A DNA stretch of 64,000 bases from Paraburkholderia hayleyella (GTDB taxonomy: Bacteria > Pseudomonadota > Gammaproteobacteria > Burkholderiales > Burkholderiaceae), in assembly GCF_009455685.1 (NCBI RefSeq), contig NZ_QPES01000001.1:2914001-2978000 (forward strand). Direction: 5' to 3'. Under the pieces are notes generated by a model. That model worked only from the letters and a program-made list of their open reading frames with translations, had not been told where the DNA came from and ran no database searches. Shown here piece by piece: positions 7,507-16,604 of the stretch (positions within the stretch are counted from its first letter, which is position 1; each line of letters starts with the position of its first letter). The translations under genes and the position numbers were made by a program.

Positions 7507-9531
7507 ATGTCCGAATCCACCGATCTCCCCGATACCGCCACGCCAGCGCCCCAGACACCCGCCGCTGCCACGCCCCTGCCCATACGCTCCATCCAGCCGC
7601 TCCCTGATCAGTTAATCAGCCAGATCGCAGCCGGCGAGGTGGTCGAGCGGCCCGCCTCGGTGGTCAAGGAACTGCTGGAAAATGCGCTCGATGCGGGCGC
7701 GACCAGCTTGCGCATCGTGCTGGATGCAGGCGGCGTCAAACGCATCTCGATCACCGACGACGGCCACGGCATTGCAGAAAACGAACTCCCGCTTGCGCTG
7801 ATGCGCCATGCCACCAGCAAGATCCGCTCGCTGGCGGAACTCGAAGCGGTGGCAACGCTGGGGTTTCGCGGTGAAGCGCTGGCGTCAATCGCCTCGGTGG
7901 CCGAAGTGCAGATCACCAGCCGCACGCCCCAGGCCGCGCACGCCACGCGTATTGATGCGCAAACCGGTGTGCTGAGCCCCGCGGCGGGTAGCCAGGGCAC
8001 AACGATTGAAGTCCGCGAGCTCTATTTCAATACGCCGGCGCGGCGCAAGTTTCTGAAAAGCGAACAAACCGAACTGGGCCATTGTCTTGAAGTGATTCGC
8101 CGCGCGGCGCTGGCATGCCCTGAGGTGGCGATCTCGGTCCTGCATAACGGGCGCGCCGTCGAACACTGGAATGCCAGCGATCCCGCCACCCGGATTGCGA
8201 AGATCCTCGGTGAGACCTTCGCCACGGCTCACCTGCCCTTCGACGAAAGCGCCGGGCCGCTCGCCGTTTATGGCTGCGCCGGGCTACCGACAGCCAGCCG
8301 GGGCCGGGCGGACCAGCAATATTTTTATGTCAACGGACGCTTTGTCCGCGACAAGCTGCTGACCCACGCCGCCCGCGCCGCCTACGAAGACGTGCTGCAT
8401 GGTGAGCGTTACCCGTCCTATGTGCTGTTTCTCGATTTGCCCCCCGAAGCCGTCGACGTCAATGTGCATCCGTCGAAAACGGAAGTCCGTTTCCGTGATT
8501 CACGCTCTGTTCACCAGTTCGTGTTTCACGCGGTACAGCGGGCGCTGGCGCGGCATGCGGGTGCTTCGCCCGAGACCACGGCGGGCGGACACGCGGCGCA
8601 TCTCGAAGCGCCGTCGGGTTTCAGCGCACCGCCCAACGCCTCGGCCGATGCCGCCCGGAGCGCGGCATTCAACGCCCCGCTATCGGCCACCACGCTGCCG
8701 TGGCTAGTCAAGAGCGCGGGAGGCACGGAGCGCGCGCGGGGCGGCCCAGGTTCATCGGGCGCCTCCGGCAACACCTGGCAGCGCCAGGCGCGCATGACCC
8801 AGGGCGCGCTGCCCGTAGCCCAGCCGCTGGCGCTTTACGACACGCTGTTTGGCCGGCGTGACAGCGCCGCTGACGCAAGCTCGCCGACAACCTCGGCCAC
8901 AACAGCAACGCTCGAAGCCCACGATGCCCTAACGGCAGCAGACAACGAGCAGCCGCTCGGCTTCGCGCTGGGACAGATTCACGGCGTCTATGTCCTTGCG
9001 CAAAATGCCCAGGGGCTGGTGATCGTCGATATGCATGCCGCACACGAACGCATTCTGTACGAGCAGTTCAAGCACGCGCTGGCTGACCGGACGCTCGCCG
9101 TCCAACCCTTGCTGATACCGCTGACGATGTCGGCCAACCCGGTCGAAATCGGTACCGTAGAAGAAGAACGCGCGGCGCTCGACGTGCTGGGTTTCGACCT
9201 GGCGGTCTTGTCGCCGACAAGCCTGGCGATCCGCGCAGTCCCGGCCTTACTCAAGGACGCCGACTTGCAGGCGCTAGCCCGCGCGGTCCTGGCGGATCTG
9301 CACGCATACGGCGGCTCACGCGTCCTCACCGAACATCAGCACGAACTGCTGGGCACGCTGGCGTGCCATCACGCGGTGCGGGCAAACCGGCGTCTGACGC
9401 TCGACGAAATGAACGCGCTACTGCGCCAGATGGAAACCACCGAGCGCGCCGACCAGTGCAATCACGGGCGTCCGACCTGGTATCAGCTCACGTTGTCCGA
9501 TCTCGATCGCCTGTTCATGCGCGGCCAATAG
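7507..9531 (+). CDS. mutL: DNA mismatch repair protein MutL
   Basis: 674 residues. The start at 7507 leaves about 30 residues before the conserved QLISQIAAGEVVERP block; no later start would keep it. GHKL ATPase motifs follow: KELLENALDAGA, DDGHGI (residues 85-90) and TLGFRGEAL (118-126). A variable Ala/Ser-rich linker separates this from the C-terminal dimerisation domain. There DMHAAHERILYE (from D508) resembles the DQHAxxExxxxE metal site of endonuclease-type MutL, with ACHHAVRAN and CNHGRPT matching the other two conserved blocks. MutL links MutS mismatch recognition to strand removal; a nicking MutL fits bacteria without MutH. The gene is divergent from dedA and precedes miaA. Confidence 0.97.
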   Translation: MSESTDLPDTATPAPQTPAAATPLPIRSIQPLPDQLISQIAAGEVVERPASVVKELLENALDAGATSLRIVLDAGGVKRISITDDGHGIAENELPLALMRHATSKIRSLAELEAVATLGFRGEALASIASVAEVQITSRTPQAAHATRIDAQTGVLSPAAGSQGTTIEVRELYFNTPARRKFLKSEQTELGHCLEVIRRAALACPEVAISVLHNGRAVEHWNASDPATRIAKILGETFATAHLPFDESAGPLAVYGCAGLPTASRGRADQQYFYVNGRFVRDKLLTHAARAAYEDVLHGERYPSYVLFLDLPPEAVDVNVHPSKTEVRFRDSRSVHQFVFHAVQRALARHAGASPETTAGGHAAHLEAPSGFSAPPNASADAARSAAFNAPLSATTLPWLVKSAGGTERARGGPGSSGASGNTWQRQARMTQGALPVAQPLALYDTLFGRRDSAADASSPTTSATTATLEAHDALTAADNEQPLGFALGQIHGVYVLAQNAQGLVIVDMHAAHERILYEQFKHALADRTLAVQPLLIPLTMSANPVEIGTVEEERAALDVLGFDLAVLSPTSLAIRAVPALLKDADLQALARAVLADLHAYGGSRVLTEHQHELLGTLACHHAVRANRRLTLDEMNALLRQMETTERADQCNHGRPTWYQLTLSDLDRLFMRGQ

Positions 9532-9611
9532 CGCTGAATCACCTGAAACCCGGGGCAAGGCAAGACGCAACGCAACGCAACATATTGCCCCACGCCCTCC
9601 CCACGCCCTTG

Positions 9612-10595
9612 ATGACCTCGCGCCCGCTGCCTCCCGTTGCCTGCCTGCTCGGCCCTACCGCCTCCGGCAAAACCGCGGCGGCGCTGGCCTGCGCCATGCA
9701 CTGGCCCGTGGAAATCATCAGCATTGATTCGGCACTGGTCTACCGCGAGATGGACATCGGCACCGCCAAGCCCACACGGCAAGAGCGCGCCCAGGTGCCC
9801 CATCATCTGATCGACATGATTGATCCGGCAAAGGCCTATTCAGCTGCCGAGTTCCGCTCGAACGCGTTGCGCCTGACCGGTGAAATCCTCGCGCGAGGCC
9901 GGGTGCCGCTGCTGGTCGGCGGCACGATGCTGTACTACCGGGCGCTCACGCACGGGCTCAATGACCTGCCCCCCGCCGCACCCGACCTCCGTGCCGCACT
10001 CGATGCCGATGCCGCCCGCGAGGGCTGGCCTGCGCTGCACGCCAGGCTCGCCGCGCTTGACCCGGTCACCGCCGCACGCCTCGCGCCCAACGACGCGCAG
10101 CGTATCCAGCGTGCTCTCGAAGTCTTCATGCTAAGCGGCCAGCCGATGTCCGCCTTGCTAGCCGCCCCGGCTCCCACTGAGGCACTGCCCTGGCGCTTTG
10201 TGCCGCTGGCGCTGGAGCCTTCCGAGCGCAGCGTGTTGCATGCGCGGATCGAACGGCGCTTCGACGCGATGCTGGCCGGCGGTTTCATCGAGGAGGTGGA
10301 GCGCTTGCGCGCGCGCGGCGACCTGCATCCTGGCCTGCCGTCGATCCGCTGCGTGGGCTACCGCCAAGCCTGGGAATACCTGGATGGCATCACGGATTTC
10401 GCCACGATGCGCGACAAAAGCATTTTTGCCACGCGCCAGTTATGCAAGCGCCAGCTCACGTGGCTGCGCTCCATACCGGAGCGCGAAATCATCGACTGTT
10501 GCGACGATCGCGCCACCGCGCTCACGGTGCAGGCGCTGGGCCGTATCCTCGCCGGATCCTCGGTTAACCGTTTGGTCCTGGGCTCGAAGCCATAA
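9612..10595 (+). CDS. miaA: tRNA dimethylallyltransferase MiaA
   Basis: 327 residues from the ATG at 9612. The P-loop GPTASGKT is at residues 13-20, and the DSALVYREMDIGTAKPT block (usually DSAQVYR) holds the catalytic Asp and Thr of the family. GGTMLYYRAL and CVGYRQAWEYLDG are further signatures. The enzyme transfers an isoprenoid from dimethylallyl diphosphate to N6 of A37 in tRNAs that read UNN codons. mutL-miaA adjacency is widespread in Proteobacteria. The 80-nt spacer from mutL shows no terminator, so cotranscription is likely. Its stop codon lies inside the A run of the following bidirectional hairpin. Confidence 0.96.
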   Translation: MTSRPLPPVACLLGPTASGKTAAALACAMHWPVEIISIDSALVYREMDIGTAKPTRQERAQVPHHLIDMIDPAKAYSAAEFRSNALRLTGEILARGRVPLLVGGTMLYYRALTHGLNDLPPAAPDLRAALDADAAREGWPALHARLAALDPVTAARLAPNDAQRIQRALEVFMLSGQPMSALLAAPAPTEALPWRFVPLALEPSERSVLHARIERRFDAMLAGGFIEEVERLRARGDLHPGLPSIRCVGYRQAWEYLDGITDFATMRDKSIFATRQLCKRQLTWLRSIPEREIIDCCDDRATALTVQALGRILAGSSVNRLVLGSKP

Positions 10596-10622
10596 AAAAA
10601 CCGGCGCATAAAGCGCCGGTTT
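10592..10622 (-). terminator. Intrinsic terminator between convergent purM and miaA
   Basis: ACCGGCGC (10600-10607) pairs with GCGCCGGT (10613-10620) around a five-base loop. Read on the minus strand the stem is followed by seven T residues, a strong stop for purM. On the plus strand only a short T stretch follows, giving a weaker stop for miaA. Confidence 0.85.
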
Positions 10623-10674
10623 CGGTAACTGAACTTCTGGACTCCGTAGTCCGTGGCTTGAACTCTTTAACCGC

Positions 10675-11730
10675 TCAGACCACCACGGTTTGCGCCTCGC
10701 CCGCTCCGCGCTCGCGCACCACGCCGATCTGCCAAACCTGCTCGCCTGCGGCAGACAACAAGCCCGTCGCGCTAGCGGCATCGGCGGCCGACACGATCAC
10801 CGCCATGCCGATACCGCAGTTAAACACCCGGTGCATCTCGGCATCGGCCACGCCGCCATGCTGCTGCAGCCACGCAAAGAGCGGCGGCAAAGGCCACGCC
10901 CGATGATCGAGCTCAGCGGTCAGCCCCTCTTGCAACACCCGTGGAATGTTTTCGACCAGCCCGCCGCCCGTGATGTGCGCCATGCCCTTGACGCTCATGT
11001 GCTGCATCAGCGCAAGCAGCGGCTTGACATAAATATGCGTGGGCGCCATCAGCGCATCGGCCAGCGAGCGGCCATCGAAATCAGCGTTGAGATCAGGTTG
11101 CGCCCGTTCGATGATCTTGCGCACCAGCGAAAAACCATTCGAATGAATGCCGCTCGAGGCGAGACCCAGCACCACATCGCCCGGCGCAATCATGCTGCCG
11201 TTGATGATCCTGCTTTTTTCGACCGCGCCCACCGCGAAGCCTGCGAGGTCATATTCGCCGTCCGGATACATGCCCGGCATTTCGGCGGTCTCGCCGCCGA
11301 TCAGCGCACAGCCCGCGAGCTCACAGCCTTGCGCAATGCCTTTGACGACGGTAGCCGCCGTACCAACATCGAGCTTGCCGCAAGCGAAGTAATCAAGGAA
11401 AAATAGCGGCTCGGCGCCCTGGACCAGGATATCGTTGACACTCATCGCCACCAGATCCTGACCCACGGTATCGTGCCGGTTGAGCTGAAACGCCAGCCGC
11501 AACTTGGTGCCCACCCCGTCGGTGCCGGACACCAGCACCGGCTCGCGGTATTTTTTCGGCACCTCGAACAGCGCGCCAAACCCGCCAATGCCCCCTAGCA
11601 CGCCATCGCGCAACGTTTTTTTGGCAAATGGCTTGATCGCATCGACAAGAGCATCGCCCGCGTCGATATCGACGCCAGCGTCACGATACGACAGACCTTG
11701 GGCGTCTGAAGCGGATTTTGGTTGATTCAT
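10675..11730 (-). CDS. purM: Phosphoribosylformylglycinamidine cyclo-ligase
   Basis: 351 residues beginning MNQPKSASDAQGLSYRDAGVD, the usual Burkholderiaceae start; the frame extends upstream but without family similarity. PurM closes the imidazole ring of AIR from FGAM with ATP, the fifth step of purine synthesis. Visible signatures are the Gly-rich GVLGGIGGFGALFEVP, the SGTDGVGTKLRLA nucleotide loop (about residues 65-77), GGETAEMPGMY and ITGGGLVENIPRVL. The upstream region, shared with a divergent transporter gene, contains a perfect 8-bp inverted repeat. Single-gene transcription with its own strong terminator is likely. Confidence 0.97.
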   Translation of the reverse strand: MNQPKSASDAQGLSYRDAGVDIDAGDALVDAIKPFAKKTLRDGVLGGIGGFGALFEVPKKYREPVLVSGTDGVGTKLRLAFQLNRHDTVGQDLVAMSVNDILVQGAEPLFFLDYFACGKLDVGTAATVVKGIAQGCELAGCALIGGETAEMPGMYPDGEYDLAGFAVGAVEKSRIINGSMIAPGDVVLGLASSGIHSNGFSLVRKIIERAQPDLNADFDGRSLADALMAPTHIYVKPLLALMQHMSVKGMAHITGGGLVENIPRVLQEGLTAELDHRAWPLPPLFAWLQQHGGVADAEMHRVFNCGIGMAVIVSAADAASATGLLSAAGEQVWQIGVVRERGAGEAQTVVV

Positions 11731-11753
11731 GAGGGGGAGCGCACAGGAAGGTC

Positions 11754-11772
11754 GGTAAAATGCGATTTTACC
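11754..11772. promoter_or_regulatory. Palindrome with back-to-back -10-like boxes between purM and the AI-2E transporter gene
   Basis: GGTAAAAT-GCG-ATTTTACC is a perfect inverted repeat. Each arm carries TAAAAT in the orientation of one of the two divergent genes, so it may hold both -10 boxes or act as an operator. It does not resemble the E. coli PurR box. Confidence 0.35.
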
Positions 11773-11861
11773 CGATGCCGGGTCTCCAGCCACAACCCGG
11801 TAATTTACACAATCAGCGCTCACCCAGATTCGCCCACTCAGACCATAACAAGGGGAATACC

Positions 11862-12938
11862 TTGCAGCCGAATAATTCCGTTCTGATGCCGTACCAGCGG
11901 CGCGCGTTTATCTGGCTGGCTATCGCACTCGCTATCGGCTTTCTGTTGTGGCTGCTCAGCCCCGTGCTGACTCCCTTCCTGCTCGGGGCCATCCTGGCCT
12001 ATATCCTCCAGCCAGGCGTGGCATGGATGGTGCGCCGGCGCGTGCCGCGCAGTATTGCGGCACTCCTGATGATGCTGCTCTTCACCCTGCTCATGACCAT
12101 GCTGGTGTTGCTCGTGCTCGCCGTCATCCAGAAAGAAGGCCCGCAGCTCAAGCAGCAAGTCCCTGCGCTGCTCACCCATGTCAGCGACTGGCTGCAACCC
12201 AAGCTGGCTTATATGGGTCTGGCCAATTCACTTGATTTCGCCAGCCTGCGCGATCTTGTGATGGGGCAGATGGAAGGCAGCGCCCAGACCATCGCCACCT
12301 ACGCCTGGACCTCGATTCGCACCAGCGGCAACGTGATGATGACGCTCATCGGCAATCTCGTACTGGTACCGCTCGTGCTGTTTTATCTGCTGTACGACTG
12401 GAACCGGATGCTCACCCGCGCCCAGGGGTTTATTCCGCGCCGCTGGCTCGACAAAACCCTGCAGCTGGCCCGCGACATGGATCAAATGCTGTCGCAATAC
12501 CTGCGCGGCCAGTTGCTGGTGATGGCGGTGCTCGCGGTGTATTACGCCCTTGCGCTGACGCTCGCCGGGTTCGAGATCGCCCTGCCCATGGGGATTTTCA
12601 CCGGGCTTGCGGTGTTTATTCCCTACATTGGCTATGCGACAGGCCTCGGGCTCGCGCTGCTCGCCGCGCTACTACAGTTCGGCAACTGGTATGGCTTTGG
12701 CGCGGTCGCCGTGGTGTACGGCTTCGGGCAAATTCTCGAAAGCTTTTTCCTGACGCCGCGTCTGGTTGGCGAGCGCATCGGTTTGCATCCGCTCGCCGTG
12801 ATCTTCGCGCTGCTTGCGTTTGGCCAGCTCTTTGGTTTTTTCGGCGTGCTGATCGCGCTGCCGGCCAGCGCCATCCTCACCGTGGCGCTGCGCGAATTGC
12901 GCCAGAGTTATCTGGAAAGCACGTTGTACAAAAACTGA
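11862..12938 (+). CDS. AI-2E / PerM family membrane transporter
   Basis: 358 residues if the TTG at 11862 is used. That start has AAGGGG seven bases upstream, whereas the ATG at 11886 (350 residues) has none. The protein has an N-terminal hydrophobic pair (FIWLAIALAIGFLLWLLSPVL and the next helix), a soluble segment around residues 90-150, and a C-terminal bundle including the motif FIPYIGYATGLG typical of PerM/YhhT/TqsA proteins. Members export small molecules, with TqsA and some others linked to autoinducer-2 or Na+/H+ exchange; the substrate here is unknown. It is followed 59 bases later by hda, a common arrangement near purM in this group. Confidence 0.85.
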   Translation: MQPNNSVLMPYQRRAFIWLAIALAIGFLLWLLSPVLTPFLLGAILAYILQPGVAWMVRRRVPRSIAALLMMLLFTLLMTMLVLLVLAVIQKEGPQLKQQVPALLTHVSDWLQPKLAYMGLANSLDFASLRDLVMGQMEGSAQTIATYAWTSIRTSGNVMMTLIGNLVLVPLVLFYLLYDWNRMLTRAQGFIPRRWLDKTLQLARDMDQMLSQYLRGQLLVMAVLAVYYALALTLAGFEIALPMGIFTGLAVFIPYIGYATGLGLALLAALLQFGNWYGFGAVAVVYGFGQILESFFLTPRLVGERIGLHPLAVIFALLAFGQLFGFFGVLIALPASAILTVALRELRQSYLESTLYKN

Positions 12939-12997
12939 CTGCCGCAGCAAACCCGGTATTCTTGACCCCTTCACGACTTAACTACCTGGCAGGTATC

Positions 12998-13756
12998 GTG
13001 CTTCGACAGCTCACGCTCGATCTCGGCACTCCGCCGCCATCGACTTTCGATAATTTTTTCACCGGCAACAACCCGGAACTGGTCACGCGCCTGCGCACGC
13101 TGGAGGGCGCGCTCGCGGCGGGGCCCGTTGCCGACCGCACGTTCTATGTGTGGGGTGAAAGCGGCAGTGGCCGCACGCATTTGTTGCAGGCCCTGGTGCA
13201 TGAAGCCGCGCCCGGGCACGCGCGTTTCATCAGCCCTCAAAGCAGTCTCTCGGCATTTAGCTTCGATGCGCGTGTCGCGCTCTATGCCGCCGACGATTGC
13301 GATGGCCTCTCCAGTGCCCAGCAAATCGCGCTTTTCAACCTGTTCAACGAAGTCCGTACCCATCCAGCCAGTGCGCTCGTCGCCGCAGGCAATGCCGCCC
13401 CACTCGCGCTAGCCGTGCGTGAAGACCTGCGCACGCGGCTCGGCTGGGGCCTCGTGTTCCATCTCGCGCCATTGCCAGACGAAAGCAAGGCTGCCGTGCT
13501 CAAACGCGCAGCGCATGAACGGGGTATCGCGCTCGACGATGGCGTGCCCGCTTATCTGCTCACGCATTTCCGCCGCGACATGCCCAGCCTGATGACGCTG
13601 CTCGACGCGCTCGACCGTTTCTCGCTCGAGCAAAAACGCGCGGTCACCCTGCCCTTGCTACGCACGATGCTGGCCACGCCCGAGGCCGCGTCCGGGCTCG
13701 CCACAACGGCCAGCGCAGGTTCACCCGCTTCAAGTAAAATGCGCCCCCATGACTAA
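12998..13756 (+). CDS. hda: DnaA regulatory inactivator Hda
   Basis: 252 residues from a GTG start. The start is placed there because LRQLTLDLG follows at once: the QLTLDL segment at residues 3-8 is the hexapeptide that binds the beta clamp. The AAA+ core has a P-loop variant GESGSGRTHLL (about residues 54-64) and an acidic YAADDCDGL Walker B equivalent. With ADP and the DNA-loaded clamp, Hda stimulates ATP hydrolysis by DnaA and so blocks re-initiation. It lacks the DnaA DNA-binding domain, as expected. Its last eight bases overlap the next gene, and a TAAAAT promoter box for that gene lies within its 3' end. The Ala/Ser-rich tail is variable. Confidence 0.92.
   Translation: MLRQLTLDLGTPPPSTFDNFFTGNNPELVTRLRTLEGALAAGPVADRTFYVWGESGSGRTHLLQALVHEAAPGHARFISPQSSLSAFSFDARVALYAADDCDGLSSAQQIALFNLFNEVRTHPASALVAAGNAAPLALAVREDLRTRLGWGLVFHLAPLPDESKAAVLKRAAHERGIALDDGVPAYLLTHFRRDMPSLMTLLDALDRFSLEQKRAVTLPLLRTMLATPEAASGLATTASAGSPASSKMRPHD
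13735..13740 (+). promoter_or_regulatory. -10-like box inside hda, eight bases before the HAD gene ATG
   Basis: TAAAAT is followed by GCGCCCCC and then the ATG at 13749. The first purine at a suitable distance is the A of the start codon, so an internal promoter giving a leaderless or near-leaderless message is possible. No Shine-Dalgarno is seen for this gene. Confidence 0.35.
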
Positions 13757-14435
13757 CCTTGCACTCTTTGACCTCGATCACACGCTGATCCCCACTGACA
13801 GCGACCACGAATGGGGCCGCTTCATGGTCCGCCACGGTCTCGTCGACAGCGAACGCTTCACCCGCGACAACGACCGTTTTTACGCCGATTACCAGGCTGG
13901 CCAGCTCGACATCCAGGCTTATCTGACCACTGTGCTGACGCCGCTCGCGCGTTATTCACGTGACCAGCTCGCCCAATGGCATGCCCAGTACATGCAGGAA
14001 GTGATTCAGCCCGTGCTGCGGCCCGCCGCGCTCGATCTCGTGCGCCAGCACCGCGAAGCGGGCGACCTGTGTTGCATGGTCACCGCTACCAATGTCTTCG
14101 TCACCACGCCGATTGCTACCGCTTTTGGCATGGATCAGCTCATCGCCTGCGAAGCCGAAACCGTCGATGGCACACCCCATTCGGCCTATACAGGCCGTCC
14201 TGCCGGCATTCCAAGCTATCGGGAAGGCAAGATCATCCGCACCGAGGCGTGGCTTGCCTCGCTGGGCAAAACCTGGTCCGATTTTCCGCGCAGCTATTTC
14301 TATAGCGATTCACACAACGACATCCCCCTGCTCGCCAAAGTCACCGACCCGGTTGCGACCAATCCGGACGCAACGCTTCGCGCTCACGCGCAGGCACACG
14401 GCTGGCGCATCCTCGAACTCTTCCAACCCACGTGA
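13749..14435 (+). CDS. HAD-IB family phosphatase (SerB-like)
   Basis: 228 residues. The nucleophile motif LFDLDHTLIP (Asp8 and Asp10), the second motif MVTATN (Thr), and the late acidic motif YFYSDSHNDIPLL place it in the HAD-IB subfamily, close to phosphoserine phosphatase and to the YfhB/CicA-type phosphatases. An alpha-helical cap lies between motif I and motif II. The substrate cannot be named: serB itself is usually longer or has an ACT domain. It overlaps hda by eight bases and its TGA overlaps the GTG start of pcnB (GTGA), so the three genes are translationally linked. Confidence 0.85.
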   Translation: MTNLALFDLDHTLIPTDSDHEWGRFMVRHGLVDSERFTRDNDRFYADYQAGQLDIQAYLTTVLTPLARYSRDQLAQWHAQYMQEVIQPVLRPAALDLVRQHREAGDLCCMVTATNVFVTTPIATAFGMDQLIACEAETVDGTPHSAYTGRPAGIPSYREGKIIRTEAWLASLGKTWSDFPRSYFYSDSHNDIPLLAKVTDPVATNPDATLRAHAQAHGWRILELFQPT

Positions 14436-16000
14436 TCAAAAAACTCATCCGCAAGCTGTTCGGCCAGACGAGCGCTCCCACCGAAGCCACTTCCAGTGCG
14501 CACACCCGCCACACTGCCAGCCCGGCAGGCACCACGAGCGCCACCCCAGCCCGGCGCAAACCTGGACGCGCGAACAGTAAAAACAGCCGGGACCCGAACC
14601 GGCCCGCCATCATCACGGCAGAAATTCATGGCATCGATCCCGCACTCATTTCACGCAATGCGATCCGCGTAACCGACGGGCTGCAGCAAGCCGGGCACCG
14701 GGCCTTCATCGTGGGCGGCGCGGTGCGCGATCTGCTGCTGGGCATTGCCCCGAAAGATTTCGATGTGGCGACCGACGCCACCCCCGATCAGGTGCAAAAG
14801 CTTTTTCGCCGTGCGCGCATCATCGGACGACGCTTCCAGATCGTGCACGTGCAGTTCGGTCAGGACATCATCGAAACCTCGACGTTCCGCGCACTGGTCG
14901 ACCCACCTGCCGCCGATGCCGCCCCGCCACGACGCCTCAAGCGTGACGAACTGGACCGCCGCACACATGCAGTCGATGCCAGCGGCCGGGTGTTGCGCGA
15001 CAACGTCTGGGGCGAGCAGCACGAAGACGCCACGCGGCGCGACTTCACGATCAACGCGATGTATTACGACCCCGCCACGCAGACTGTGCTCGATTACCAC
15101 AACGGTATGGCGGATATGCGCTCGCGGCTCTTGCGCATGATCGGCGACCCGGCCACACGCTACCGCGAGGACCCGGTGCGCATGCTGCGCGTGGTGCGCT
15201 TCGCGGCCAAGCTGGGCTTCGAGATTGAAGACAGCACGCGCGCGCCGATCAGCGAGATGGCCGATCTGATCAACAACGTGCCCGCCGCGCGCCTCTTCGA
15301 CGAGATACTCAAGCTGCTGCTCTCGGGCCATGCGCTGGCGTGCCTGAAACGTCTGCGCAAGGAAGGCCTGCATCACGGCCTGCTGCCGTTGCTCGATGTC
15401 GTGCTGGAGCAGCCGCATGGCGAAAAATTTATTTCGCTGGCCCTCACCAGCACCGACCAGCGAGTGCGTGCGGGCAAGACGGTATCGCCGGGGTTTCTCT
15501 TCGCCACGCTGCTCTGGCATGACGTGCAGCAACGCTGGCAGCAATACGAGGCCGAAGGCGAGCACTCCGTGCCAGCGCTACATCGCGCGATGGATGATGT
15601 GCTAGACATGCAAACCGAAAAACTGGCGATCCATAAACGCTTCTCGGCTGACATGCGCGAAATATGGGGCTTACAGCAACGCCTCGAAAAACGCTCGGGC
15701 CGCAGTGCCTTAAAGCTGCTGGAACACCCAAGATTTAGAGCGGGGTATGATTTCCTCCTGTTACGCTGCGAATCCGGCGAACTCGAAGAAGCGACCGGCC
15801 AATGGTGGACCGACTTTATCAACGGCGATGCCAGCGCACGCGAAACCCTGTTAGCGCAGGGCGGAAGAGACAAGGCGCCGCGCCGGCGGCAGAGGTCGCG
15901 GCGCAGCAGCAACGCCCGAAACCGAAGAACCAGCGAAACGATGGAAACCAGCTCCTCTAGCGGCCAGGATTCAGGCCACGGCGGTGCACACGAGGATTGA
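14432..16000 (+). CDS. pcnB: Poly(A) polymerase I
   Basis: 522 residues, GTG start overlapping the stop of the preceding gene. The nucleotidyltransferase head contains GGAVRDLLLG (from about residue 95) and the catalytic DFDVATDA pair of aspartates. RRDFTINAMYYDP and the YREDPVRMLRVVRFAAKLGF block follow. Together with the basic extremes (N-terminal LIRKLFGQ and an Arg-rich C-terminus RRRQRSRRSS) this distinguishes PcnB from CCA-adding enzymes. It adds 3' adenylate tails that mark RNAs for decay and control plasmid copy number. It is followed within 52 bases by folK, the same order as in E. coli. Confidence 0.95.
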   Translation: MIKKLIRKLFGQTSAPTEATSSAHTRHTASPAGTTSATPARRKPGRANSKNSRDPNRPAIITAEIHGIDPALISRNAIRVTDGLQQAGHRAFIVGGAVRDLLLGIAPKDFDVATDATPDQVQKLFRRARIIGRRFQIVHVQFGQDIIETSTFRALVDPPAADAAPPRRLKRDELDRRTHAVDASGRVLRDNVWGEQHEDATRRDFTINAMYYDPATQTVLDYHNGMADMRSRLLRMIGDPATRYREDPVRMLRVVRFAAKLGFEIEDSTRAPISEMADLINNVPAARLFDEILKLLLSGHALACLKRLRKEGLHHGLLPLLDVVLEQPHGEKFISLALTSTDQRVRAGKTVSPGFLFATLLWHDVQQRWQQYEAEGEHSVPALHRAMDDVLDMQTEKLAIHKRFSADMREIWGLQQRLEKRSGRSALKLLEHPRFRAGYDFLLLRCESGELEEATGQWWTDFINGDASARETLLAQGGRDKAPRRRQRSRRSSNARNRRTSETMETSSSSGQDSGHGGAHED

Positions 16001-16052
16001 CACGGTTTGCGGCTTGCCGCCGTCAAACGCCCCAGTTGCAGGAAGTAATGCC

Positions 16053-16604
16053 ATGACGGTTGCCTATCTCGGCCTCGGCGCGAATCTCGGTGATGCGCGC
16101 CAGACCCTGAAAGATGCAGTAGTGTGTCTTGCCCAGCAGCACGTGCTGACCATACTCGCCAAATCAAGCCTGTACCGCACCGCGCCAGTTGATGCCCGTG
16201 GCGGTGATTTCTTCAACTGCGTGGTGAAGCTCGAAACCGCCATGCCCGTGCGTCACCTGCTGGCGCTCTGCCACAAGATCGAACATCACTTTGGCCGGGA
16301 ACGGCCATTTCGCAATGCCCCTCGCACGCTGGATCTCGACATTCTGCTGTACGGCGAGCATTGCATCGACGAACCCGATCTGATCGTGCCGCATCCCCGT
16401 CTGGCCGAACGCGCGTTTGCGCTTGCGCCTCTGGTTGAAATCGATGCAACGCTCACGATTCCGCAACGCGGACGCGCACAAACGCTGCTCGATGCCGTCG
16501 CCACCCAGCGCATCGAACGGATCGCGCCACCCTGCCAGTGCCCCACAACGCCCAGCATACAAACGGGCCCATCCGCCCCTATCCGGGAAAAAAGCTGCTC
16601 ATGA
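16053..16604 (+). CDS. folK: 2-amino-4-hydroxy-6-hydroxymethyldihydropteridine pyrophosphokinase
   Basis: 183 residues from the ATG at 16053, which has AGGAAG upstream; the frame is open earlier but LGLGANLGD must lie near the N-terminus. Signature blocks are LYRTAPVD, GGDFFNCVVKLET, the catalytic loop GRERPFRNAPRTLDLDILLYG and PHPRLAERAFALAPL. HPPK transfers pyrophosphate from ATP to 6-hydroxymethyl-dihydropterin, the step before dihydropteroate synthase in folate synthesis. The stop codon overlaps the next start (ATGA). The C-terminal 20 residues (QCPTTPSIQTGP) are a nonconserved tail. Confidence 0.95.
   Translation: MTVAYLGLGANLGDARQTLKDAVVCLAQQHVLTILAKSSLYRTAPVDARGGDFFNCVVKLETAMPVRHLLALCHKIEHHFGRERPFRNAPRTLDLDILLYGEHCIDEPDLIVPHPRLAERAFALAPLVEIDATLTIPQRGRAQTLLDAVATQRIERIAPPCQCPTTPSIQTGPSAPIREKSCS

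Noticed and set aside
11754..11772. PurR operator upstream of purM
   Set aside because: The palindrome GGTAAAAT-GCG-ATTTTACC does not match the PurR consensus, and paired -10 boxes explain it.
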